Shown in pieces: positions 1 through 4,811 of a DNA stretch of 5,911 nucleotides; the first letter of the stretch is position 1, and each line of letters opens with the position of its first letter. Location of the stretch: NCBI GenBank assembly GCA_966210935.1, contig CBIHLX010000049.1:1-5911 (forward strand), given 5' to 3'. The DNA comes from CBIHLX01 sp966210935 (GTDB lineage Bacteria > Patescibacteriota > Saccharimonadia > Saccharimonadales > Saccharimonadaceae). Made by a program: the position numbers and the translations under genes. The notes below the pieces were generated by a model. It did no database searches. It was given only the letters and a program-made list of their open reading frames with translations, and was not told the origin of the DNA.

Positions 1-311
1 GTGTACTACTTGCCCCAAAGAGCGGCAAGGCAACTCGTCAAGATATCAAGAATAAGACGAACAACCTGAAGACACAGGCAAAAGACACTGCCAAAGAAGC
101 CCGTAAGGTTGCAAAGAAAAGCGCTGCGACTATTAAAGAAGGCGCTGCCGAAGTGGCCGAAGAGGTCAAAGAATTCAGCGATGACGTCAAGAAGTCCGCT
201 GATGATGTTGCTGCTAAGGCTAAAGTTACTAGCAAGCGTGTTGCGAAGACGGCGACTAAGACTGCGAAAGCTGTGAAGGCTGACGCAAAGACCAAGAAGA
301 CTAGTAAGTAG
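1..311 (+). CDS. YtxH-domain protein, C-terminal part (5' end outside window)
   Basis: Open frame from position 3 to the TAG at 309-311, about 102 residues, with no start in the window. The first residues, VLLAPKSGKATRQDIKNK, match the signature that follows the membrane helix in YtxH/GvpP-like proteins (usually LLAPKSGKETR). The single N-terminal transmembrane segment is therefore presumably just upstream of the window. The rest is a long, charged, cysteine-free helix with repeated Lys/Ala/Glu heptad-like stretches. The last 35 or so residues are almost entirely Lys, Ala and Thr, resembling a histone H1-like tail. YtxH proteins are membrane-anchored, often stress-associated, and of poorly defined biochemical role. 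The tail may bind nucleic acid or anionic polymers, but that is a guess. The gene is followed directly by a strong hairpin terminator. The family call rests mainly on the LLAPKSGK motif. Confidence 0.7.
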   Translation, partial: VLLAPKSGKATRQDIKNKTNNLKTQAKDTAKEARKVAKKSAATIKEGAAEVAEEVKEFSDDVKKSADDVAAKAKVTSKRVAKTATKTAKAVKADAKTKKTSK

Positions 312-329
312 TCACGAATAAGTTACAGC

Positions 330-356
330 AAAAAGACCGAATCTATCGGTCTTTTT
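330..356. terminator. Bidirectional intrinsic terminator
   Basis: A perfect 11-bp inverted repeat: AAAAAGACCGA (330-340), loop ATCTA (341-345), TCGGTCTTTTT (346-356). The stem ends in an A-tract on one side and a T-tract on the other, so it reads as an intrinsic terminator on both strands. It lies 18 bp after the YtxH stop and 3 bp beyond the stop of the convergent AlkA-like gene, and so can close both transcripts. It is the only clear terminator in the window. Confidence 0.92.
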
Positions 357-359
357 GTG

Positions 360-977
360 TTATTTCGGGGTATTGTCGAGCGAGAGCCACAGGTAGCGGC
401 TGGCGACGGATGCGTAAGGGTGCCAGTGCCGTTGCTCGGCAATAGCAGCCACCTGCTCAGGTGTGGGCAAGCCCGGGAGTTGGTAGGCGTGCTGGACGCC
501 TCGCTTTATGCCTAGGTCGCCAACCGGCAAAACATCGAGTCGAGCCATGCAAAACATGAGAAACATGTGAACGGTCCAGGCGCCTACTCCTTTAATTGCG
601 GTCAGCTCATTAATAACCGCATCATTGTCGAGTCGATCGAGACGCGCAAAATCGACCCGTTGGTCTCGAGCGTGCTCCGCGATAGCGATGAGGTAGCTGG
701 CTTTTTGGCGCGACAGACCGATGGTGCGCATATCGTCGATCGACGTGGCCAGTACCTCCTCGGGAGCTGGGAAGTGGTCAAAGAGGTCAATGAAGCGCTG
801 TTTGATAGTGGTGGCCGCTTTAACGCTCAGTTGCTGGCCAATAATGCTACTCATTAGTTCTTGATAATAATGCGGATGCTTCGTGAACGTTGGCTCGGGG
901 TGGCGCGCAATTAAGTCAGCCATGACAGGGTCGTGGGCTTTCAGATGGGCAATGGCCTCGTCGAGCTTAATCATCAT
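360..977 (-). CDS. alkA: DNA-3-methyladenine glycosylase II (AlkA-like, HhH-GPD family)
   Basis: A 205-residue HhH-GPD base-excision glycosylase, predicted to cut the N-glycosidic bond of alkylated purines such as 3-methyladenine. Visible landmarks are SIIGQQLSVKAA at about 44-55, the helix-hairpin-helix with IKGVGAW at 128-134, the catalytic Asp154 in LPVGDLGIKRG, and the family's C-terminal HPYASVASRYLW at 186-197. There is no cysteine cluster, as expected for AlkA rather than EndoIII/MutY. At 205 residues it lacks the N-terminal domain of E. coli AlkA (282 aa) and resembles the compact single-domain forms. It is the last gene of the operon. Its ATG (977-975) overlaps the TGA of the MBL gene as ATGA, and a second in-frame ATG follows at 974-972. 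No good Shine-Dalgarno is visible, so translation is probably coupled to the gene before it. The exact substrate range cannot be read from sequence. Confidence 0.9.
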   Translation of the reverse strand: MMIKLDEAIAHLKAHDPVMADLIARHPEPTFTKHPHYYQELMSSIIGQQLSVKAATTIKQRFIDLFDHFPAPEEVLATSIDDMRTIGLSRQKASYLIAIAEHARDQRVDFARLDRLDNDAVINELTAIKGVGAWTVHMFLMFCMARLDVLPVGDLGIKRGVQHAYQLPGLPTPEQVAAIAEQRHWHPYASVASRYLWLSLDNTPK

Positions 978-1606
978 AAAGTGAGCTCGCTGATCCGTGC
1001 ATAGGTTGTATCGACTTTGTCGGCTTCTGCTTTTACGAGATGATCAACGAGGGCTTGTCCGCTTGAAGAGAGGATGGCATCGTGTGTCGGAAAGGCGGTA
1101 TGCGGGTGAACGGCGCGCAGAAAGTCAATCACTTCACTGATCTTAAGCCATGGGGCGGCCACTGGCAGGGCGAGTGTGTCGACATAACGATCTTCGGGCA
1201 GTGTAAAAGAGTCACCGGGGTAGTAGAGGAGGTCATCGATCATAACCCCAAGGTTGGCAGGTGCCTGAATAGTGTCGGCGATACTGGCGTGGCTGCCGCC
1301 AAAGAACTCCAGTTCAAACGGTCCTAAGGATAGCGAATCGCCCGGCTCAACGGCTAGTGTCTGGAAGGCTTCAATACTGTCGATGACCGACGGGTGACCG
1401 ACAATGATAGCATCGGGATTTTTATCGATAATCGAGGCGACGAGTTCTTCGTCAAAGTGATCGGCGTGGTCGTGGGTGATGACGACACCCACCACATGAT
1501 CGGGTGCAATGAAGTCGGTAGTATAGGCGCCGGGATCGACAACGAGTATTTGGCCATCTTTTTCAATTGTGAAGCAGGCATGCTCGTATTTGGTGAGTTG
1601 TCGCAT
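974..1606 (-). CDS. MBL-fold metal-dependent hydrolase (UlaG-like, COG2220 type)
   Basis: A 210-residue metallo-beta-lactamase-fold hydrolase. The metal site is complete: the HxHxDH motif at H45, H47, D49 and H50 in THDHADHFD, then H106 in GGSHASI, D132 in YPGDSF and H175 in PTHD. The N-terminal TKYEHACFTIEKDG...VVDPG is characteristic of the small UlaG-like branch that also includes ascorbate-6-phosphate lactonase and phosphodiesterase-like members. The true substrate is unknown, and no ascorbate-utilisation genes lie nearby. The start is well fixed: AAGGAGG on the minus strand (1618-1612) sits 5 nt before the ATG. The gene follows msrA by 12 bp and overlaps the AlkA-like gene by 4 bp, so the three are almost certainly co-transcribed. 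It is probably cytosolic, as no signal peptide is visible. Confidence 0.87.
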   Translation of the reverse strand: MRQLTKYEHACFTIEKDGQILVVDPGAYTTDFIAPDHVVGVVITHDHADHFDEELVASIIDKNPDAIIVGHPSVIDSIEAFQTLAVEPGDSLSLGPFELEFFGGSHASIADTIQAPANLGVMIDDLLYYPGDSFTLPEDRYVDTLALPVAAPWLKISEVIDFLRAVHPHTAFPTHDAILSSSGQALVDHLVKAEADKVDTTYARISELTL

Positions 1607-1618
1607 AAAATCCTCCTT

Positions 1619-2134
1619 TTAAAACCACTCCGCATAGGCAGCGCGAGCTTTACTTAGTTTGGGTGCAATGATGACTGAGCAATAGCCGCTAGCGGGCTGT
1701 TTATTGAAATAATCTTGGTGCTCGTCTTCGGCGGGGTAAAACGTTTCAAGGGGGACGATCTCGGTCACAATAGGGTCGTCCCAGTGCTGTTGGGCGCGAT
1801 CACGGGCCGCTTCAAAGATGATTCGCTGCGCGTCGTTCTGATACATCATCGTCGATCGATACTGTGCGCCGACGTCGGCACCTTGACGATTGAGCGTGGT
1901 AGGATTGTGGATGAGGAAAAAGATATCGAGAAGTATCTCGGCTGGAAGAATGTTCGTATCAAATTGTACCCGCACTACTTCGGCGTGGCCAGTTCTGCCG
2001 CTTGCAACCCGGTAGTAGTCGGGTGTGCCGTCGCCGCCGGCATAGCCACTCTCCACGAAAGACACGCCTTTCAGGCGACGAAACACTGCGTCGATACACC
2101 AAAAGCAGCCGCCACCAAGGATAAACTCTGTCAT
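1619..2134 (-). CDS. msrA: Peptide-methionine (S)-S-oxide reductase MsrA
   Basis: A 171-residue MsrA, which reduces the S-epimer of methionine sulfoxide in proteins and free methionine. The catalytic GCFWC motif is at the N-terminus with nucleophile Cys10 and a further Cys13. Other family blocks are ESGYAGG (28-34), GHAEVV (49-54), NPTTLNRQGADVGAQYRS (77-94) and AEDEHQDYF (135-143). GYC...VIAPK near the C-terminus gives Cys152, a possible resolving cysteine. Length is normal for a stand-alone MsrA, and there is no fused MsrB or msrB gene in the window. It is the first gene of the minus-strand operon with the MBL hydrolase and the AlkA-like glycosylase. A TATACT -10 box lies 6 nt before its ATG, with no room for a Shine-Dalgarno, so the mRNA is probably leaderless. 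The mutY-like gene diverges from the same 30-bp gap. Confidence 0.96.
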   Translation of the reverse strand: MTEFILGGGCFWCIDAVFRRLKGVSFVESGYAGGDGTPDYYRVASGRTGHAEVVRVQFDTNILPAEILLDIFFLIHNPTTLNRQGADVGAQYRSTMMYQNDAQRIIFEAARDRAQQHWDDPIVTEIVPLETFYPAEDEHQDYFNKQPASGYCSVIIAPKLSKARAAYAEWF

Positions 2135-2152
2135 ATATCTAGTATACGCCGC

Positions 2153-2158
2153 TATACT
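2153..2158 (+). promoter_or_regulatory. Predicted -10 box of the mutY-like gene
   Basis: TATACT on the plus strand is the second arm of the inverted repeat AGTATA-CGCCGC-TATACT (2141-2158). The usual +1 would fall on 2165, the first base of the in-frame GTG, so this mRNA too is predicted to be leaderless. No convincing -35 is seen at 16-18 bp; the best candidate is the weak GTCATA at 2130-2135. With the msrA box it forms a mirror-image divergent promoter in which the two polymerases would compete. Confidence 0.5.
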
Positions 2159-2168
2159 AAGGAGGTGA
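2158..2168 (+). promoter_or_regulatory. Perfect anti-Shine-Dalgarno complement overlapping the mutY-like start
   Basis: TAAGGAGGTGA is a full match to the complement of the usual 16S rRNA 3' end. It overlaps the only plausible in-frame start (GTG 2165-2167), so it cannot serve that start by normal spacing. The nearest ATG it could serve (2169-2171) is out of frame and ends after seven codons. Part of the motif also forms the minus-strand -35 box of msrA, which may explain its presence. Confidence 0.5.
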
Positions 2169-2965
2169 ATGCTGAAGAGTTTCGAGAGTTAATCTGGAGT
2201 AAGGGTCGCGAGCTGTACCGTGATATGCCGTGGCGGCGTGATACACGACCGTACTATGTGCTGGTGAGCGAGCTGATGCTGCAGCAGACGCAGGTGGACC
2301 GAGTGGTGCCAAAGTTTGAGGCATTTATTGAACGATTTCCAAATGAGAAGGTATTGGCAGGCGTATCGCTCGGTGAGGTGCTGGCACTATGGAGCGGGCT
2401 TGGCTACAACCGGCGCGCCAAGTTTCTCCACGACGCGGCGAAAATGATCACGGCGGAGTATAGCGGTATATTTCCTGAGACGCTTGAGCAACTCGTGAAA
2501 CTACCTGGCGTTGGACCAAATACAGCTGGCGCTATTTTAGCCTACGCTTTTAATCAACCGAGTGTGTTTATTGAAACGAACGTACGAACTGTTTATTTTA
2601 CACATTTCTTCGAAGATGCGGAGAGGGTAACCGATACGGAGCTGCGCCAAGTGGTGAGTCGGACAATCGACCGTGAGCATCCACGCGAGTTTTACCAGGC
2701 GCTAATGGACTATGGTACTTGGCTCAAGCGCCACGGTGGTGGTCGGCTGACGCAGAGCCATCACTATAAGAAGCAAGCGCCGCTGAAGGGGAGTGTCCGT
2801 GAAGTTCGAGGGGAGATTGTTAGGCGCCTGACAGTGTCCGATCTATCGCACGGCGCACTTGCAAATGGCTATGAAAGTGACGATCGATTTGAACCGGCTC
2901 TTGGCGGACTAGTAAGTGACGGACTAGTGGAGCGGACGGGTGAATTGTTTCATTTGACCAAATAG
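2165..2965 (+). CDS. mutY: MutY-like adenine DNA glycosylase, Fe-S-cluster-less
   Basis: A 266-residue HhH-GPD glycosylase, predicted to excise adenine mispaired with 8-oxoguanine or G. Numbering is from the GTG at 2165. The MutY signature SELMLQQTQV (35-44) carries Glu36, equivalent to E. coli Glu37. WSGLGYNRRA (76-85) follows, then the helix-hairpin-helix LPGVGPNTAGAI (113-124). Three departures stand out. FIETNVRTV (135-143) has Glu137 where MutY has its catalytic Asp (DGNVKRV). The protein has no cysteine at all, so no 4Fe-4S cluster. The NUDIX-like 8-oxoG-reading domain is replaced by about 60 residues (from KGSVREVRGEIVRRL) that look like a winged helix. The upstream open frame to 1715 is antisense to msrA and is excluded. 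The start is the uncertain point: GTG is the only common initiator before Met21, which would cut into the fold. Confidence 0.82.
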   Translation: MNAEEFRELIWSKGRELYRDMPWRRDTRPYYVLVSELMLQQTQVDRVVPKFEAFIERFPNEKVLAGVSLGEVLALWSGLGYNRRAKFLHDAAKMITAEYSGIFPETLEQLVKLPGVGPNTAGAILAYAFNQPSVFIETNVRTVYFTHFFEDAERVTDTELRQVVSRTIDREHPREFYQALMDYGTWLKRHGGGRLTQSHHYKKQAPLKGSVREVRGEIVRRLTVSDLSHGALANGYESDDRFEPALGGLVSDGLVERTGELFHLTK

Positions 2966-2983
2966 CCCTAAAAAGTGGATAAT
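2954..2983 (+). promoter_or_regulatory. Promoter of the secreted/membrane protein pair
   Basis: TTGACC (2954-2959, 5 of 6), an 18-bp spacer and GATAAT (2978-2983, 5 of 6). This is the best sigma70-type promoter in the window. The -35 is made of the last Leu and Thr codons of the mutY-like gene. The -10 ends 8 nt before the ATG at 2992, leaving a leader of about 0-2 nt. No Shine-Dalgarno is seen between the -10 and the ATG. Confidence 0.7.
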
Positions 2984-2991
2984 AGATAGCA

Positions 2992-3525
2992 ATGAGACGA
3001 CTACTACTTCTAGCTGGCATACTAAGCGTCCTTCTTGGCGGGGTGGCGACGGTTGTTCGCGCCCAAGAGTCGCCAGCTATGACTGATGAACACATCGCTC
3101 GTATTAAGGCGAGTTGTGTTCAAGCAAAGGTGAATATGTACCAGCTGCATGCGAGCGACGGTCTGCTACGCGTGAATCGTGGCCAGCTGTATCAATCGAC
3201 CTCGACGAAGTTGATGGCGCCGTTTAATAGTCGCGTGGCGCTCAATCAGCTTGATAGCAGTAAGTTGGTGGCTATTACGAGCCAGTACGGCGATGAATTT
3301 AAAAGCTTCGATGTTAGTTACCGCGCATATGAAGAGGCACTTTCTAATGTCCTTGAACTCGACTGCGTGAAGCAGCCAGTGGCGTTTTATGACGGAGTGG
3401 CAGATGCACGTAAAAAACGTCAGCAGGTCTACATTCATAGTGAAGAGCTGCGTAAATTAACGCGCGAATACAAGGAAGCATTTGAGGCATTTTCACGTGA
3501 TTTTAACGCAAAGGACGCAAAATGA
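2992..3525 (+). CDS. Secreted protein of unknown function (signal peptide)
   Basis: 177 residues; not recognised. The N-terminus is a textbook Sec signal peptide: MRR, a hydrophobic core rich in Leu, Gly and Val (about 4-21), and a VRA cleavage motif at 22-24 before QES. The mature part of about 150 residues is mostly predicted helix with many charged residues. It has only two cysteines, Cys42 and Cys125, spaced so that they could form a disulfide outside the cell. The C-terminal third (about 138-177) is strongly charged and may form a coiled coil. No enzymatic motif, lipobox or sortase signal is visible. Its own promoter lies over the end of the mutY-like gene, and its stop overlaps the next start as ATGA. 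The two products are therefore probably made together and may interact at the cell surface. This last point is inference. Confidence 0.88.
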   Translation: MRRLLLLAGILSVLLGGVATVVRAQESPAMTDEHIARIKASCVQAKVNMYQLHASDGLLRVNRGQLYQSTSTKLMAPFNSRVALNQLDSSKLVAITSQYGDEFKSFDVSYRAYEEALSNVLELDCVKQPVAFYDGVADARKKRQQVYIHSEELRKLTREYKEAFEAFSRDFNAKDAK

Positions 3526-3896
3526 GCGAAGAGCGACCGATAGAGATTCGTAAATTCCGCTGGCGTGAGCACAAGTTTTTGCTGCTCGTAGGGGCAACAA
3601 TTATTATCTCGTTTATTCTAGTAGGTGTGGCGCTCGGTATGTATGCTCGTTCTGGCGCTGCTCAGCTTGACTTGAGCCGTCCAGGCTACAAGGATGTACG
3701 CGAGCATGCTGATCGCAACGACCAGCCAACGGCATTTCCGGCTACCGGCAAGATAACCAATGATAGCCTGAGTGATTTTAGAGACTTATACGATACGCAG
3801 TCGAAGCGCGTGACTGAATACGAAAGCTTCGGTGGAGATCCACTGAGTGATAAAGCCCTTGGGCTTGATACGCCGGTAGCTGAGCCGCAGCCGTAA
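3522..3896 (+). CDS. Single-pass membrane protein of unknown function
   Basis: 124 residues; not recognised. A basic N-terminus (IEIRKFRWREHK) precedes one transmembrane helix at about 19-41. The positive residues before the helix predict N-inside, C-outside topology. The outer part of about 80 residues is hydrophilic and Asp-rich, with no cysteine and a Pro-rich end (PVAEPQP). It looks like an anchored linker or partner protein rather than an enzyme. The start is supported by AAGGA (3511-3515) 6 nt before the ATG and by the 4-bp overlap with the secreted-protein gene, so translation is coupled. Its stop codon is immediately followed by the stop of the convergent mscS gene, with no base between. 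It could be a surface-complex component with the preceding secreted protein, but sequence alone does not show what the complex would do. Confidence 0.85.
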   Translation: MSEERPIEIRKFRWREHKFLLLVGATIIISFILVGVALGMYARSGAAQLDLSRPGYKDVREHADRNDQPTAFPATGKITNDSLSDFRDLYDTQSKRVTEYESFGGDPLSDKALGLDTPVAEPQP

Positions 3897-4787
3897 CTAC
3901 GACTTCTTCTTTTTGACAGGTTCTTCTTCGGGCTCTTTTGGAGCAGGCGCTCCTTCAAGGAGGACGCCGTTGACTTCAAATGCCTCAAGCAGGCGACGAC
4001 GCATTTCTGACGTAACTGACCATTGGTCAGATGGTTGAGTCTTGCCGGCAATCGTTAGCTTAACAGATGTGCCGGTAAACTCACCAAAGGTAACGAACGC
4101 GGGCGGTTCAATAATCTTATTTTGCCATTTTGCCATGCCGGCGAGTTTTTTACCGGTTTCGTTGATCAGGTCGATTGCCTTTTCAATGTCGGTAGTCGGC
4201 TGAAGGCTAATGGTGAAACGAGCCATGCTGTAGCCCATTGTCTTGTTGACGACATGCTGAATGGTGCCGTTTGGGAAGTAGTGGACATTGCCGTCGGCGT
4301 CGCGGATAACGGTAGAGCGGGTGCCGATACGTTCAACCGTGCCGCTGTTGCCGTTAATCTCGATGATATCACCAACACGGTACTGATTTTCAGAGACGAT
4401 AAAAATGCCTGAGATGAAGTCCTTGACGAGTGACTGCGAACCGAAACCGAGCGCGACACCAATAATGCCGGCGCTCGCAAAGAGGGGGGCAAGGTCAATC
4501 TGCGGAAAAACGGTCTTTAGGAGTACGATTGCGCCAGTGATGAGGACAAGCACGCCCCAAATGTTGACGACGAGGCTCGCGAGTGTGTTCTGACGCTTCT
4601 CAATATCTTTACGGTGAATTTGGCGGTTGCGCGCACTCGCCGCAACGGCGTTACGGACAATGCTGCCAAGGATTTTGCGACCAAGCCAGTAGAGAAAGGC
4701 AGTAATAAGGACGACAACGATAGCATCGCCCCATCGTTCATTCAGCCAGGTTTGTAGGTTTTTTGGTGTTTCAACGAACCAGTCCAT
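3897..4787 (-). CDS. mscS: Small-conductance mechanosensitive channel, MscS family
   Basis: A 296-residue MscS-type channel that opens under membrane tension to release solutes during osmotic downshock. Numbering is from the ATG at 4787. TM1 lies at about 21-44, TM2 at about 69-93 and the pore helix TM3 at about 97-131. TM3 contains the family signature GVALGFGSQSLVKDFISG (110-127). The beta domain follows, with YRVGDIIEINGNSGTVERIGTRST (136-159) and FPNGTI (171-176), then the alpha/beta cytosolic domain to about 279. The C-terminus is a short charged tail, EPEEEPVKKKKS. Length suits the basic three-helix form. An ATG 11 codons upstream (4820) is possible but would lie upstream of the predicted promoter and inside trmB, so I reject it. 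A TGGTATACT extended -10 ends 7 nt before the chosen ATG, again predicting a leaderless mRNA. It appears to be a single-gene unit. Confidence 0.93.
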   Translation of the reverse strand: MDWFVETPKNLQTWLNERWGDAIVVVLITAFLYWLGRKILGSIVRNAVAASARNRQIHRKDIEKRQNTLASLVVNIWGVLVLITGAIVLLKTVFPQIDLAPLFASAGIIGVALGFGSQSLVKDFISGIFIVSENQYRVGDIIEINGNSGTVERIGTRSTVIRDADGNVHYFPNGTIQHVVNKTMGYSMARFTISLQPTTDIEKAIDLINETGKKLAGMAKWQNKIIEPPAFVTFGEFTGTSVKLTIAGKTQPSDQWSVTSEMRRRLLEAFEVNGVLLEGAPAPKEPEEEPVKKKKS

Positions 4788-4790
4788 ATG

Positions 4791-4803
4791 TGCTAGTATA
4801 CCA
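4791..4803 (+). promoter_or_regulatory. trmB promoter, overlapping that of mscS
   Basis: Two overlapping candidates exist on the plus strand: an extended -10 TGC-TAGTAT (4791-4799) and TATACC (4798-4803). Either puts transcription start at about 4806-4810, after the ATG at 4803 and just before the ATG at 4812. This supports 4812 as the start, with a leader of about 2-6 nt. The site shares its bases with the mscS -10 on the other strand. Confidence 0.45.
4795..4803 (-). promoter_or_regulatory. mscS extended -10 promoter
   Basis: On the minus strand TGG-TATACT (4803-4795) is an extended -10 (TGn plus a 5-of-6 hexamer), 7 nt before the mscS ATG. The -35 is weak (TTAAGT-like near 4824-4819), as is common with extended -10 promoters. 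The 9-mer GTATACTAG is shared exactly with the msrA promoter (minus strand, 2147-2139). Confidence 0.6.
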
Positions 4804-4811
4804 TGTGGACT

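Larger units (their letters stand above)
2141..2169 (-). promoter_or_regulatory. msrA promoter (predicted leaderless start)
   Basis: On the minus strand: -35 TTCACC (2169-2164, 4 of 6 to TTGACA), a 17-bp spacer, and -10 TATACT (2146-2141, 5 of 6). The usual +1 falls on position 2134, exactly the A of the msrA ATG. The -35 overlaps the start of the divergent mutY-like gene, and the -10 is one arm of the inverted repeat AGTATA-N6-TATACT. Confidence 0.65.

Noticed and set aside
567..857. Plus-strand open frame of 96 codons inside the AlkA-like gene.
   Set aside because: Antisense shadow of a gene with complete catalytic motifs. No promoter or SD supports it.
1715..2164. 5' extension of the mutY-like open frame, about 150 further codons on the plus strand.
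   Set aside because: It lies almost wholly antisense to msrA, which has full family motifs. Its translation resembles no protein, and the MutY fold starts only after 2165.
2905..2928. Direct repeat CGGACTAGT, twice 15 bp apart.
   Set aside because: It encodes the repeated GLV of GGLVSDGLVE in the C-terminal domain of the mutY-like gene, so coding constraint explains it.
3853..3914. Hairpins AAGCCC-TT-GGGCTT (3853-3866) and GCTG-AGCCG-CAGC (3879-3891), with a T-run at 3910-3914, as a terminator.
   Set aside because: The loop is too tight in the first and the stem too short in the second. The T-run is 18 nt away inside mscS coding sequence.
4803..4811. ATG at 4803 as the trmB start.
   Set aside because: It falls within or before the predicted transcription start. 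The ATG at 4812 fits the spacing seen at the other first genes. It is not excluded, since the difference is only three residues.
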